Shown here in pieces: positions 1 through 7,863 of a stretch of 64,000 nt of DNA (position 1 is the stretch's first letter; every line of letters begins with the position of its first letter). Location: the NCBI GenBank assembly GCA_963706385.1, contig OY970153.1:806001-870000 (forward strand), given 5' to 3'. The stretch is from Poindextera sp963706385. Its GTDB lineage: Bacteria; Pseudomonadota; Alphaproteobacteria; Caulobacterales; Caulobacteraceae. The notes under the pieces are model-generated. The model was not told the origin of the DNA and did not search any database. It saw only the letters and a program-made list of their open reading frames with translations. The translations under genes and the position numbers were made by a program.

Positions 1-1129
1 TGACCCACAGCACCGTCGGCGAGACCTGATAGCTGTCCCACAGGCTCTGCAGCATGGTGTCGATCTCGCTGACCGAGCCATGGCCCGACGAGGTCAGGAC
101 CGTGCCGGTTCCCGGCGCGCCGGTGGCCAGAGCCTTGACGTAGGCGCCGCTGGCGGCCTTCAGCGCCGTGGTCAACAGCCCGTCGAAGCCGGTGGCGTTG
201 GTCGAGCAGTCGACGGTGATCACGCTGGCCGCCTGACGCGAGCCGACCAGCGGCGCCGAAAAGGTCGCGCTGTTGATCCCGGTGATCGCCTGCAAGGTCT
301 CCGACCCGGCGGCGCCCACGTACCAGGCGTAGGCCACCGCCCCCTGGATCGCGGTCACGCTGGCCGAGAGGGTCTGACCGAGGCTCACCGCCAAGGTCGC
401 GTTGGCCGACGGGGCGGACGAACCGCCATTGATGTTGAAGCTCTTGCCGTCGGCGCCGTTGACCGACTTGCTCGTCGCCACCCCACCGGCCAGGCTTGAG
501 TTGCGATAGCCTTCCAGCGTCAGGGCCACAACGATCACCGAATAGGTCAGCGCCGGCAGGGTGGCGCCGGAACCGGCGGCCGACAGCGACGGCGCGGCCG
601 GGGTGCCGAGCGCCAGGGTGGCGTTGCCGCCGAGGCAGGCCATCTCCTCCTTCAGCATCATTTTCTGCAGCAGGCGGGTGGTCATGTTCGCCTGCACGTC
701 CTCGAAGGTGCGCCCGGCGCTGATCGCTTCCCAGGTCGCCTGGTCCTCCTCGCCGATGGTGGCGTAGGCGGCCGACCTGGAGGCGACCGCATAGCTCATC
801 TGGCCGGCGCGCTGGCCCTCCGGCACCCATCCGGTGGCGTCGAATCCGGAGCCGGAAAGGCCGGTCACCGCCTTCCAGTTGGTCGCGGTGCCGACCCCGC
901 CGGTGCGCGGCAGGCTTTTGATCAGCGGGGTGTTGACCGGGTAAAGATTTTTGGCCGGCGCCTGCAGGTCATAGGCGACTAGGCCCGTGCCGGTGGTGAT
1001 CGCCTTTTCGATCTGGCTCGGATTGCTTCCAGCCATGGCCAACACGTGACGGGCGATGTCTTCGGACGGGTTGGACAAAGAATCGACGACGGCTTTTCGG
1101 ACCGCGCCGGGATTGACGATGGCGTTCAT
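1..1129 (-). CDS. phage major capsid protein, partial (C-terminus outside the window)
   Basis: Reading leftward from ATG at 1129, an open frame continues without a stop to the window edge (about 376 codons). A strong Shine-Dalgarno AGGAGG lies at 1140-1135. The N-terminal third contains segments typical of a HK97-fold-like capsid subunit in tailed phages (NLYPVNTPLIKSLPR, then a WVPEGQRA and TIGEEDQATWEAISAG stretch). The middle part (about residues 205-290) is Ala/Ser/Gly-rich with a VAYAWYVGAAGSETLQ segment, resembling an inserted Ig-like domain. It lies directly downstream of the prohead protease, the usual head-module order. The family call is from recalled sequence resemblance. Confidence 0.75.
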   Translation of the reverse strand, partial: MNAIVNPGAVRKAVVDSLSNPSEDIARHVLAMAGSNPSQIEKAITTGTGLVAYDLQAPAKNLYPVNTPLIKSLPRTGGVGTATNWKAVTGLSGSGFDATGWVPEGQRAGQMSYAVASRSAAYATIGEEDQATWEAISAGRTFEDVQANMTTRLLQKMMLKEEMACLGGNATLALGTPAAPSLSAAGSGATLPALTYSVIVVALTLEGYRNSSLAGGVATSKSVNGADGKSFNINGGSSAPSANATLAVSLGQTLSASVTAIQGAVAYAWYVGAAGSETLQAITGINSATFSAPLVGSRQAASVITVDCSTNATGFDGLLTTALKAASGAYVKALATGAPGTGTVLTSSGHGSVSEIDTMLQSLWDSYQVSPTVLWV

Positions 1130-1184
1130 CAGGGCCTCCTTTAGGGGGCTTGAGGATGGGATGTCGGTGGCCGTTTCCGGCCGA

Positions 1185-2333
1185 TTAGCGGCCGATGGCG
1201 AACGGCTGGCGCAGCGCGGCGCGCAGTTGGAGGCGACCCCGCTCTTCCTCGGGGAGGGCGTCGAAATATTTCCTCAGCTCCTCGGCGCTGATGGCGCCCT
1301 GCCCGGCCGGGTTGGCGTCCTCGCTCTTGGCCACGGCCCGGACCGCGCCGGCGATAGCCTTGGGCGCGGCCGGCTGGGCGGCGAGATCTTCCAGCCGGCG
1401 CTCCAGGGTCTCGATCGTGCGCCGCAACTCATCGATGCGCGGCGCCATCACCTCGACCGCCCCGGACAGCCGGGCGTTTTCGGCCCGGGCCTTGGCCAGG
1501 TCGTCCGGCGCGGCGACCTTGCCGTCGCCGTCTGGCTCGCACCGTGCGCCGAGTTCGACCAGATGGTCGTGGGCGGCCTGGATGTGCGTCAGGTCGGCGA
1601 CCGAATTGCGCGCCCCGAGCTTGCTCGCCGCATTGGCCTTGAATGGCGCCGGCGCGGCCTCCGCCACGATCGCCATCGCCTCGGCCGGCGTCTCGCGCAA
1701 GGCATCGGCGAGGTCCGCCGCTTCGCGCATCAAGATCTCGCGCGCCTTGACCACATAGTCGGCATGACGGCCGGGTTTGCCGGCGGCGCGCGCCATGACC
1801 GTCGCCCGAGCGATCACCTCGGCGTTGCCGGGGCTGGTCACGCCAGGGGCGAAGTCAGCCTTCCACATGTCGATCACCGCTTCCGGATTGCAGGGGCGGT
1901 CGACCAGGGAGATTTCGTTCAGCTTCAGCTTGGTGATCACCTTGCGATCGGCGGGGTCGCGGGCCAACACCCGCCCGCCGATCGAAAAGCCCTTGTAAAC
2001 GCCGAGCTGGACCTTCTTGACCGCCACCGGGTCGACCACCAGGGCCTCGATCCGGGTCGCGCCGTCGTCGTCCACCTCGGCGCTGAGCGTCGCGCCGGCG
2101 GCCGACAGACCGTGCATCTCGCGCAGCGCGCCAAAACGCATATAGGCCGGCAGGGCCGCCTTCATCGCCTGCGGCAGCACCCGCTCGTCGGCATCGTCGA
2201 CCGCGCCGGTGGAGGCCACGCCGATCACCTTGATGGCGCCGTCGTCCTGGGGCTCGACCTTGGTGATTTCGCCATAAAGCTTCATGCTTGGGTCCATCTG
2301 CGGGATTGAGGGATGCGGTCGGGGCGCGTTCAT
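1185..2333 (-). CDS. phage prohead protease (XkdF/HK97-type) with C-terminal coiled region
   Basis: The protein probably processes the capsid/scaffold during head assembly. About 140 N-terminal residues after MKLYGEITKVEP form a protease-like domain with an REMHG segment (His candidate) and a NEISLVDRPCNPEAV segment (Ser candidate), as in phage serine proteases of the XkdF/HK97 type. The remaining half is Ala/Glu/Arg-rich with a predicted coiled coil (DELRRTIETLERRLEDL) and could serve as scaffold. At 382 residues it is longer than a minimal protease. Starts at 2333, 2297 and 2285 are possible; none has a strong ribosome site, and homology begins at 2285. It lies between the portal and capsid genes on the same strand. 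Confidence 0.75.
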   Translation of the reverse strand: MNAPRPHPSIPQMDPSMKLYGEITKVEPQDDGAIKVIGVASTGAVDDADERVLPQAMKAALPAYMRFGALREMHGLSAAGATLSAEVDDDGATRIEALVVDPVAVKKVQLGVYKGFSIGGRVLARDPADRKVITKLKLNEISLVDRPCNPEAVIDMWKADFAPGVTSPGNAEVIARATVMARAAGKPGRHADYVVKAREILMREAADLADALRETPAEAMAIVAEAAPAPFKANAASKLGARNSVADLTHIQAAHDHLVELGARCEPDGDGKVAAPDDLAKARAENARLSGAVEVMAPRIDELRRTIETLERRLEDLAAQPAAPKAIAGAVRAVAKSEDANPAGQGAISAEELRKYFDALPEEERGRLQLRAALRQPFAIGR

Positions 2334-2400
2334 CGCCGGTACAGCTTCGCCGGCGTTAAACTTTCGGCGAAGCGACCGCCGCGCTTTAGGAGAACTGAAA

Positions 2401-2811
2401 ATGCGAAATCATCGCTTGGCGACCACGCTGGCCGGACTGGCCGCCCTGTCCGTGCTCGGGCTCGCCGTCGCCGACGCCGACGCCCAGACGACGCCGAAAC
2501 CGGCGCAGGAATGCTTCTATTCCAACGATTGGGATGGCTGGAAGGCCACGCCCGATTCCAAATCGATCTACATCCGTGTCGGCGTCAGCAAGATCTATCG
2601 CCTCGACCTCAGCGCCGCCTGCCCCGAGCTGAACTCGCCCAACCCACATCTGATCACCAAGCTGCATGGCGGCTCGTCGATCTGCAGCGCGCTCGATCTG
2701 GACCTGCGCGTGTCGGACGGCGCGGGCTTCTCCACGCCATGCATCGTCGCCAACATCACCCCGCTGTCCGCCGCGGAAGCCGCGGCTCTGCCCAAGAACC
2801 TCAGGCCCTGA
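2401..2811 (+). CDS. small secreted DUF6491-like protein
   Basis: 136 residues. ATG at 2401 is preceded by TAGGAGAAC, so this start is preferred over upstream in-frame ones. Residues 1-28 form a signal peptide (hydrophobic LAGLAALSVLGLA, cleavage after ADA). The mature part has four cysteines (ECFYS, AACPEL, SICSAL, TPCIV) and conserved DUF6491-like segments including SIYIRVG and the C-terminal ITPLSAAEAAALP. Function is unknown; a periplasmic role with two disulfides is likely. It sits on the opposite strand between portal and protease genes, and its 3' end overlaps the portal 3' end by 11 bases, so it is an insertion relative to normal head-module order. Confidence 0.75.
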   Translation: MRNHRLATTLAGLAALSVLGLAVADADAQTTPKPAQECFYSNDWDGWKATPDSKSIYIRVGVSKIYRLDLSAACPELNSPNPHLITKLHGGSSICSALDLDLRVSDGAGFSTPCIVANITPLSAAEAAALPKNLRP

Positions 2812-4171
2812 GCGCGGGATCGCGGGCGGCGGCCGGCGCCGAGACCTGATCGAGCCCGATCGCGCCCTGCCCGGTGTAGATTCGGGCGCGCGCGCCCTGT
2901 CCGCCTGGCAGCGGGCCCTCGCCCCGACGGCCGCGCACCTCGTCGATGGTGGCCGAGCCGTTGCGCAGCGACAGATCGTCGATGCTCGCCTGGGCGGAGG
3001 GATCGACCGCCGGCGCGTCGTTCCAGGCGAATTCGAGGTCGCGCGCACCCTGGTCGTCCTGGATCACCCCGTCGATCAGCCGCTTGGCCCACAACATGAT
3101 CGGCTGCAGCCCCTCTTCGAGGCCCCGATCCCGATCCGCGGCGGCGGTTCCGCGGTTCATCTGTCGAATGAATGGGGTCGGCGGCAGGCTGAAGGCGAAG
3201 GCGACGATCCGCGCCAGCCATTCGTCGAAGTCGTCCTTGATCGGAGAGTCCTTGAACGCCTGATATTTGGTCCCCGCCGGAACCCACAGGAGCTTGGCCT
3301 GTTCCGCGGTCTGGCCGGACAGGCGCGCGTCCAGCCAGGCCTGCATGTCTCGGATCTGGTCCGGATTCCAGCCATCCGGCCCGTTCAGCAGACCGGCGGG
3401 GGTGTTGCCTTCGGTGAAATAGGCCAATTGGGCCGCCTGACGGCGCATCGCGGTGTTGATCGTCACGATGATCTGCTCAACCGGCGAGAAGCCGTAATTG
3501 TGGTTCGGCCGTGGGTTGCGCGGCGCATAGATCAGGTCGGCGTTGGTCAGATTGGCCCAGGCCACGCCCTTGATCACCTGCTGGAAGGCGATCTGCCCGG
3601 GACCGCGCGGTCGCCGACCGGTCTCGTCAACCATCGGATGGATGGTGTCGCCCGGGATCACATCCAAGCCGATCAGCGCCCCAGCGCGGCTGCGCCGCCG
3701 CTCGAACGCGGGCGCATCTAGCACCAGCAAGTCTTCCAGCGCCATTCGAAGCCAGGTGGCGAAAGGCGTTGCGCCATCGGGCTTTCGCCAGAAAGCTTCG
3801 AGCACGGCGATCCGCGGATCGGGCCCGGCGCCGCCGATCGATCCGTCTCCGCCGATCCAGCCCGAATTCCGCGGCTTGATCCGCCAGTCCAGCCGTTCGA
3901 TCTGGTCCTTGCGGGTCTCGATCGCCAGCCGGACCAACTCGACATTGCTGAACGCGCGCAGCTCGGCAAAGCCGAACGGCTCATGGGCGCGGGGGCGAAC
4001 AACAGTGTTGATCCCGACCGGAAAATCCCAAGTCCGCACCGGCTCGGGCGCGATGGGCGTCAGCGGCTGGCCCGGGCTGAACCCGCCCCATCCCGAGACG
4101 AATCGGCCGTTCAAGGGACCGCCCTGGATCTGGTAGCTGAGCGAGGCTCGAACACCGCCGGCAGGAGGCAT
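2801..4171 (-). CDS. phage portal protein
   Basis: 456 residues. Portal proteins form the dodecameric ring through which DNA enters the head. Visible segments fit the family: FSNVELVRLAIETRKDQIERLDW near residues 80-102 (helical), a NPRPNHNYGFSPVEQI segment near 240, LAYFTEGNTPAGLL near 265, and FSLPPTPF near 345 followed by a long helix. It lies between terminase and protease genes on the minus strand, the canonical position. No frameshift is seen. The proposed start (4171) has no obvious alternative. Confidence 0.85.
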   Translation of the reverse strand: MPPAGGVRASLSYQIQGGPLNGRFVSGWGGFSPGQPLTPIAPEPVRTWDFPVGINTVVRPRAHEPFGFAELRAFSNVELVRLAIETRKDQIERLDWRIKPRNSGWIGGDGSIGGAGPDPRIAVLEAFWRKPDGATPFATWLRMALEDLLVLDAPAFERRRSRAGALIGLDVIPGDTIHPMVDETGRRPRGPGQIAFQQVIKGVAWANLTNADLIYAPRNPRPNHNYGFSPVEQIIVTINTAMRRQAAQLAYFTEGNTPAGLLNGPDGWNPDQIRDMQAWLDARLSGQTAEQAKLLWVPAGTKYQAFKDSPIKDDFDEWLARIVAFAFSLPPTPFIRQMNRGTAAADRDRGLEEGLQPIMLWAKRLIDGVIQDDQGARDLEFAWNDAPAVDPSAQASIDDLSLRNGSATIDEVRGRRGEGPLPGGQGARARIYTGQGAIGLDQVSAPAAARDPALRA

Positions 4172-4284
4172 GGTCAGGGCTCCGTTCTGATGGAAGACGA
4201 CAGGCGCTTGTGCGCGGCGATCGGGATGTTAAGGCTCGATGCAACGGGCGCGGCAGACGCCCATTGAACGGGAAGGAGCGAGCG

Positions 4285-5163
4285 ATGCGGGACCTGCGGG
4301 GCAAGACCGCCTTCATCACCGGCGGGGCCAGCGGCATCGGCCTGGGCATGGCCGAGGCGTTTGGCCGCGAGGGCATGAACGTCATGCTGGCCGACATCGA
4401 GGCCGGCGCGCTGGAGGCCGCGGTCGCCGGCCTGAGCGCCAAGCAGGTGCGGGTCGAGGGCGTGCGCGCCGACGTGACCAGCCGCGATTCCGTGCGGGCC
4501 GCCGCGCTGGAAACCATCGCCAAGTTCGGCAAGATCCACCTGGTCTGCAACAATGCGGGGATCGGCGCGAGCGGACTTCTGGGCGCGGTGCCCGAGCGGG
4601 ATTGGGACTGGGTGATCGACGTCAATCTGAAGGGCGTCGTCCATGGCGTGGAGGTGTTCGCCCCGCTGATCGAAAGTCACGGCGAGGGCGGTCATTTCGT
4701 TAACACCGCCTCCCTGGCCGGCATGCTCAGCGGGCCGGGCATGGAGCCCTATAGCGCCACCAAGTTCGCGGTGGTGGCGATGAGCGAGGGCTGGGCGGCT
4801 CAGCTCGCGCCGAAGAACATCGGCGTTTCAATCCTCTGCCCGGGTTTCGTCAGCACCCACATCTACGACAGCCGGCGCAACCGGACCGAGGCCTACGGCG
4901 CCGACCCGATGCGAGATCGCGAGATGGAATCCGCCGGCAAGGCCGCCATCCAGGCCGGCATGGCGACCAGCGCGGTGGGCGCGCGGGTGGTCGAGGGTGT
5001 GCGAGACGAAGACCTCTACATCTTCACCCATCCCGAATACCGCTCGCTGGTCGAAGCTCGCTTTGAGCGAATCCTGGCGGCGTTCGACAAATCGGCCAAA
5101 AGTCCGGTGATCTCCGCCCTCCCGGCGCGAGAGATTCCCAACCTGATCCTGATGCGGGATTAG
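4285..5163 (+). CDS. short-chain dehydrogenase/reductase (SDR)
   Basis: 292 residues, NAD(P)-dependent oxidoreductase of unknown substrate. The Rossmann glycine motif TGGASGIG is at residues 12-19, NNAG near 89, the catalytic Ser near 143 and YSATK at 156-160. The ribosome site GGAAGGAG precedes ATG 4285. The tail beyond residue 250 is longer than in minimal classical SDRs. It lies on the plus strand between the portal and terminase genes, and its stop overlaps the terminase stop by 4 bases (5160-5163). No phage role is evident. It looks like cargo or a host gene caught inside the phage module. Confidence 0.9.
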   Translation: MRDLRGKTAFITGGASGIGLGMAEAFGREGMNVMLADIEAGALEAAVAGLSAKQVRVEGVRADVTSRDSVRAAALETIAKFGKIHLVCNNAGIGASGLLGAVPERDWDWVIDVNLKGVVHGVEVFAPLIESHGEGGHFVNTASLAGMLSGPGMEPYSATKFAVVAMSEGWAAQLAPKNIGVSILCPGFVSTHIYDSRRNRTEAYGADPMRDREMESAGKAAIQAGMATSAVGARVVEGVRDEDLYIFTHPEYRSLVEARFERILAAFDKSAKSPVISALPAREIPNLILMRD

Positions 5164-6692
5164 CCACCCGCATTCACGTTCGCTCGCGTCCATTCCACCG
5201 ATCCCGGCGCCGAATCGACAGCCCCCGAATTCCCGGGCGCCGCCTCGCTGGCCAAGTCCCGCCGCGCCAGCTCGAGAAACGCCGCGCCGGGAGCCTCCTG
5301 GGCCAGGAACAGATCGGTCAGCGCCCAGACCAGGGCGTCCAGACGGTTGGGCGAGCCTTCGCCGACATAGCCGGAGGCGGTGGCGTGACGCATCTCCTCC
5401 TCCAAGTCGGCCAGCGGATTGTCGGCCAAGTCGGCGACCACGTGACGGATGCGGCCCTGTTCGTAGAGCGCCGAGACGGGTTCGGCCCGCAACATCTTGC
5501 CGCGCGAGGCGCTCACCAGCGCCACCGGCGCGGTCTTGCGCACCGCCCGCAGGGTGAATCGCACCATCTCCCCACCATAGTTCTTCTCGGCCACGATCTT
5601 GTCGGCGGCGAAGGCGTCGAACGCCTCGATCGCCCGTCGGCCCCACCCCTGCGGCGAGAGCCGGCAGGTGCGGTCGGCCAACACATAACCGCGCCCGTCG
5701 ACGCCGAGGCCGGCGACCACGATGCCCTGCTGATCGCCTTCGCCCTCACCGCTGGCGCCGGAGGGATCGACCGCGACCACCACCCGTTGCAGGTCCGGCG
5801 CACTCGCTATGCGGCAGGCGAGGATGCTCTCGTGGGACCACAGCGCCCCCGGCGCGTCGATCAAAAGCTCGGCGTGCAGCTCCTGTCGCCCGAGCCGCGT
5901 GCCCTCGTAGCGAGCGATGATCCGCTCGATGAAGGCGGCGGGCACGTTGGCCCGGTTGTCGTAGGTCGAGCCGCGCGTCACCACGCCGGCCGGATCGGCC
6001 AGCATCTGGCGCAGCACCGGCAAGGGCTTGGGCGTGGTGGTGACCACGCAGCGCGGGTCGGGACCCAGGCGCAGGCCGAACTGGAGCTGGTCCCAGGCTT
6101 CCTGCGGATAGGCCCAGGCCGCCAGTTCGTCCGCCCAGGCCGCATCGTGCTGCGGCCCGCGCAGCCGCTCCGGCTCCTGCGCCGAATAGAGAAAGGCCAC
6201 CGCCCCGCCCGGCCAGATCAGCCGTCGTCGGGAGGTCTGGTAGTTTGGACGCGTCCACGGGGGACCGATGTTCAAAAGCCCGCTCTCACCCTCAACCATC
6301 ACGTCGCGGACATCGGCGGTCGTGGGGCCCACCAGCGCCAGGCGCCGGCGACCAGCGGCCACCTGCGCCCTCACCCACTCCGCCCCCGCCCGGGTCTTGC
6401 CGAAGCCGCGCCCGGCCAGGATCAGCCAGAAGCGCCACTCGCCCAGCGGCGGAACCTGGGCGGGCCTGGCCCAGAACAGCCAGTCGTTTTCGAACGCTTG
6501 GGTCTTTTCGTCGCCGAACTGCTCACTCGCCCTCGCGATCGTCCTGCGCCGACCGTTCGGCGGCGAGGGTGGCGAGCTTATCCCTGATCCGCTGGCTGGC
6601 GTGCGAGAGGTCGATCGCGCCACTCTGCTCCAACTCCCGCCGATCCGCCCGACCCAGGTAGGTTTGGCCCGGGAAGATGGCCGCCGCCGCAT
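5160..6692 (-). CDS. phage terminase large subunit (DNA-packaging ATPase)
   Basis: The packaging motor ATPase/nuclease. Numbering from 6692, a Walker A (LAGRGFGKT) lies at 92-100 and a Walker B-like AAWADELAAW near 184-193 with D188/E189. The nuclease half has a VAVDPSGASG segment near 290 that supplies a metal-binding Asp. The first 55-60 residues are low-complexity Arg/Ser/Pro and overlap another plausible frame (6523-6753), so the true N-terminus is probably near 6520. However, no ATG, GTG or TTG in this frame lies close upstream of the first recognisable segment (FENDWLFWARPAQ). The 3' end overlaps the convergent SDR by 4 bases. Confidence 0.85.
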   Translation of the reverse strand: MRRRPSSRAKPTWVGRIGGSWSRVARSTSRTPASGSGISSPPSPPNGRRRTIARASEQFGDEKTQAFENDWLFWARPAQVPPLGEWRFWLILAGRGFGKTRAGAEWVRAQVAAGRRRLALVGPTTADVRDVMVEGESGLLNIGPPWTRPNYQTSRRRLIWPGGAVAFLYSAQEPERLRGPQHDAAWADELAAWAYPQEAWDQLQFGLRLGPDPRCVVTTTPKPLPVLRQMLADPAGVVTRGSTYDNRANVPAAFIERIIARYEGTRLGRQELHAELLIDAPGALWSHESILACRIASAPDLQRVVVAVDPSGASGEGEGDQQGIVVAGLGVDGRGYVLADRTCRLSPQGWGRRAIEAFDAFAADKIVAEKNYGGEMVRFTLRAVRKTAPVALVSASRGKMLRAEPVSALYEQGRIRHVVADLADNPLADLEEEMRHATASGYVGEGSPNRLDALVWALTDLFLAQEAPGAAFLELARRDLASEAAPGNSGAVDSAPGSVEWTRANVNAGG

Positions 6693-6753
6693 TGATCTCG
6701 ACGAGATTGAACCGCGCGGACCTGAGGGCGGACAGGCCCCAGCCGAGGATCAA
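6523..6753 (-). CDS. small phage protein of unknown function (76 aa), candidate
   Basis: A frame opening with TTG at 6753 overlaps the TGA of the preceding small frame (TTGA arrangement) and ends at TGA 6525-6523. The product has a sensible charged C-terminal half (RIRDKLATLAAERSAQDDREGE) and a middle segment NAAAAIFPGQTYLGRADRRE. It lies immediately upstream of the terminase ATPase domain, where a small terminase or head protein is often found, but no family is recognised. An upstream extension to 7014 in the same frame is open but low in quality. Confidence 0.4.
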   Translation of the reverse strand: MILGWGLSALRSARFNLVEINAAAAIFPGQTYLGRADRRELEQSGAIDLSHASQRIRDKLATLAAERSAQDDREGE

Positions 6754-6896
6754 CCCACCTCGTCCGGCGCGCACTGCAGCGCGCCAAGTTGCATCAGCCG
6801 CTCCAGCATCGCATCGTCGGCATGCGGGACTAGGGATCGAGGCGCGGCGGCCAAGGCCGGCGCAGCTCTTGTGCGTCTGATTGGCCTGGGTCGCAT
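6750..6896 (-). CDS. very small hypothetical protein (48 aa), candidate
   Basis: ATG at 6896 to TGA 6752-6750, 48 codons. The N-terminal half is Arg/Ala/Pro-rich and the C-terminal half looks like an amphipathic helix (DDAMLERLMQLGALQ). The stop codon shares bases with the TTG start of the next frame, suggesting translational coupling. It lies downstream of the proposed leftward promoter at 7033-7005. No homology is recognised and it may be non-coding. Confidence 0.3.
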   Translation of the reverse strand: MRPRPIRRTRAAPALAAAPRSLVPHADDAMLERLMQLGALQCAPDEVG

Positions 6897-6994
6897 CGCG
6901 GGACCACCCTGCCGGCCAACCTTCAACCGCCGCGCAGGCGGCGAAATGAAAGCCCCGACCGAAAGGCGCGGGGCTCGTCGGGCGCACTTGGTGA

Positions 6995-7013
6995 CTGTGC
7001 CTATTTGTAACCA
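6995..7013. promoter_or_regulatory. degenerate XRE-type operator copy over the leftward -10
   Basis: The 19 bases CTGTGCCTATTTGTAACCA match the reverse complement of the 13125 operator (ATGTGACTATTTGGCACAT) at about 13 of 19 positions, including the CTATTTG core. It overlaps the proposed -10 of the leftward phage promoter. Functional assignment is inference. Confidence 0.4.
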
Positions 7014-7033
7014 TAGATTCGCCTAGAAGTCAA
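7005..7033 (-). promoter_or_regulatory. putative leftward phage promoter
   Basis: On the minus strand, TTGACT (7033-7028) and TTACAA (7010-7005) are separated by 17 bases, a sigma70-like arrangement. It faces the terminase/portal/protease/capsid genes. Operator-like sequences flank it on both sides (6995-7013 and 7044-7070). Confidence 0.4.
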
Positions 7034-7043
7034 TTTTCTTCGA

Positions 7044-7070
7044 TAAAATGTTTCCATTTGACACATTTTA
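7044..7070. promoter_or_regulatory. palindromic operator upstream of the phage head genes
   Basis: A perfect 8-base inverted repeat TAAAATGT / ACATTTTA with an 11-base spacer. The reverse complement of the core (ATGTGTCAAATGGAAACAT) matches the 13125 operator (ATGTGCCAAATAGTCACAT) at 15 of 19 positions, and the ATGT-N11-ACAT spacing is identical. It lies just upstream of the leftward TTGACT, so a repressor bound here could block head-gene transcription. Confidence 0.55.
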
Positions 7071-7218
7071 CGCCCACAGCTTGACCGACGCAAAACCTCC
7101 TCATCGCCAGGCGTCGCCATGACCGGACGAGGGCGCTACCATCGTCGCGCACGGTTTGAGTCCGAATCGAGCACCCTAGGCAGATCGGCGGGCGCGCGCC
7201 TGATCGAGGAAACCCCGC

Positions 7219-7710
7219 ATGACCGACACCGTCCCGACCACGCCGCCAAGGCCGCCCACCCTAGCGGCGCTGCGCCAGCGGAGAAAACCCCCACGTGACG
7301 TCAACAAGGAGGCGGCCGAGAAGCTGACGCCGCTCGACAAGCTGGCGGTGTGGATCACCAACCGTGTCGGCACCATGGGCTTCTTTCTGATTATCTTCGT
7401 ATGGACAGTGCTGTGGCTGGGCTGGAACCTCCTGGCCCCCAAGAACCTTCAGTTCGACCCACCGTCGGCCTTCGTGTTCTGGCTGTTCATCTCCAATCTG
7501 ATCCAGATCATGCTGATGCCGCTGATCATGGTCGGTCAGAACCTCCAAGGCCAGCACTCGGAGCTGCGCGCCGAGAGCGACCTGGAGGTCAATATCAAGG
7601 CCGAGAAGGAGATCGAGGTGATCCTCGAGCATCTGGAATACCAGAACGCCCTGCTGCTGGAGATGGTCGGCAAGCTGGGTGGCGATCTGAGTAGGTTCAA
7701 GGGCGACTAA
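7219..7710 (+). CDS. DUF1003 family membrane protein
   Basis: 163 residues. The family shows a short hydrophilic N-terminus, two closely spaced transmembrane helices (about residues 50-72 GFFLIIFVWTVLWLGWN and 82-106 VFWLFISNLIQIMLMPLIM), then a charged C-terminal helix (residues 115-160) that may form a coiled coil. QNLQGQHSELRAESD is a typical DUF1003 segment. Function is unknown. Start ATG 7219 follows a weak GAGGAAA ribosome site. It is monocistronic and followed directly by a dispersed intergenic repeat. Confidence 0.85.
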   Translation: MTDTVPTTPPRPPTLAALRQRRKPPRDVNKEAAEKLTPLDKLAVWITNRVGTMGFFLIIFVWTVLWLGWNLLAPKNLQFDPPSAFVFWLFISNLIQIMLMPLIMVGQNLQGQHSELRAESDLEVNIKAEKEIEVILEHLEYQNALLLEMVGKLGGDLSRFKGD

Positions 7711-7715
7711 AGCCG

Positions 7716-7800
7716 CTAGATCATAAACGTGATCGATCCTAATAAGTTAGAGTGGGATCAATGCGGAAACCGGCGCCCACTTTTCCGCATCCCGCTCTAG
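7716..7800. repeat. dispersed intergenic repeat, short copy
   Basis: Bounded by CTAG at both ends (CTAGATCATAAACGTGATCG ... CATCCCGCTCTAG). It shares its outer parts with the 16236-16354 repeat: AAACGTGATCGAT, TTAGAG-GGGAT, GAAACCGG-CCCACTTTT and ATCCCGCTCTAG. The right half can fold because AGAGTGGGAT pairs with ATCCCGCTCT. This copy lacks the internal 13-base palindrome present in the other one. It lies between DUF1003 and crotonase genes and may act as a terminator. Confidence 0.7.
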
Positions 7801-7863
7801 GATCGCGACGCCTCTCCGCCGGCGCGGCCGGGGCGCTGATGGATCGAGAGCCTGGAGCCTCAC

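Noticed and set aside
1..7000. Gene transfer agent cluster
   Set aside because: The order matches a head module generally, but the long protease/scaffold, the Ig-like insertion in the capsid gene and the XRE/GcrA-type control region fit a prophage better. It cannot be excluded without the tail genes.
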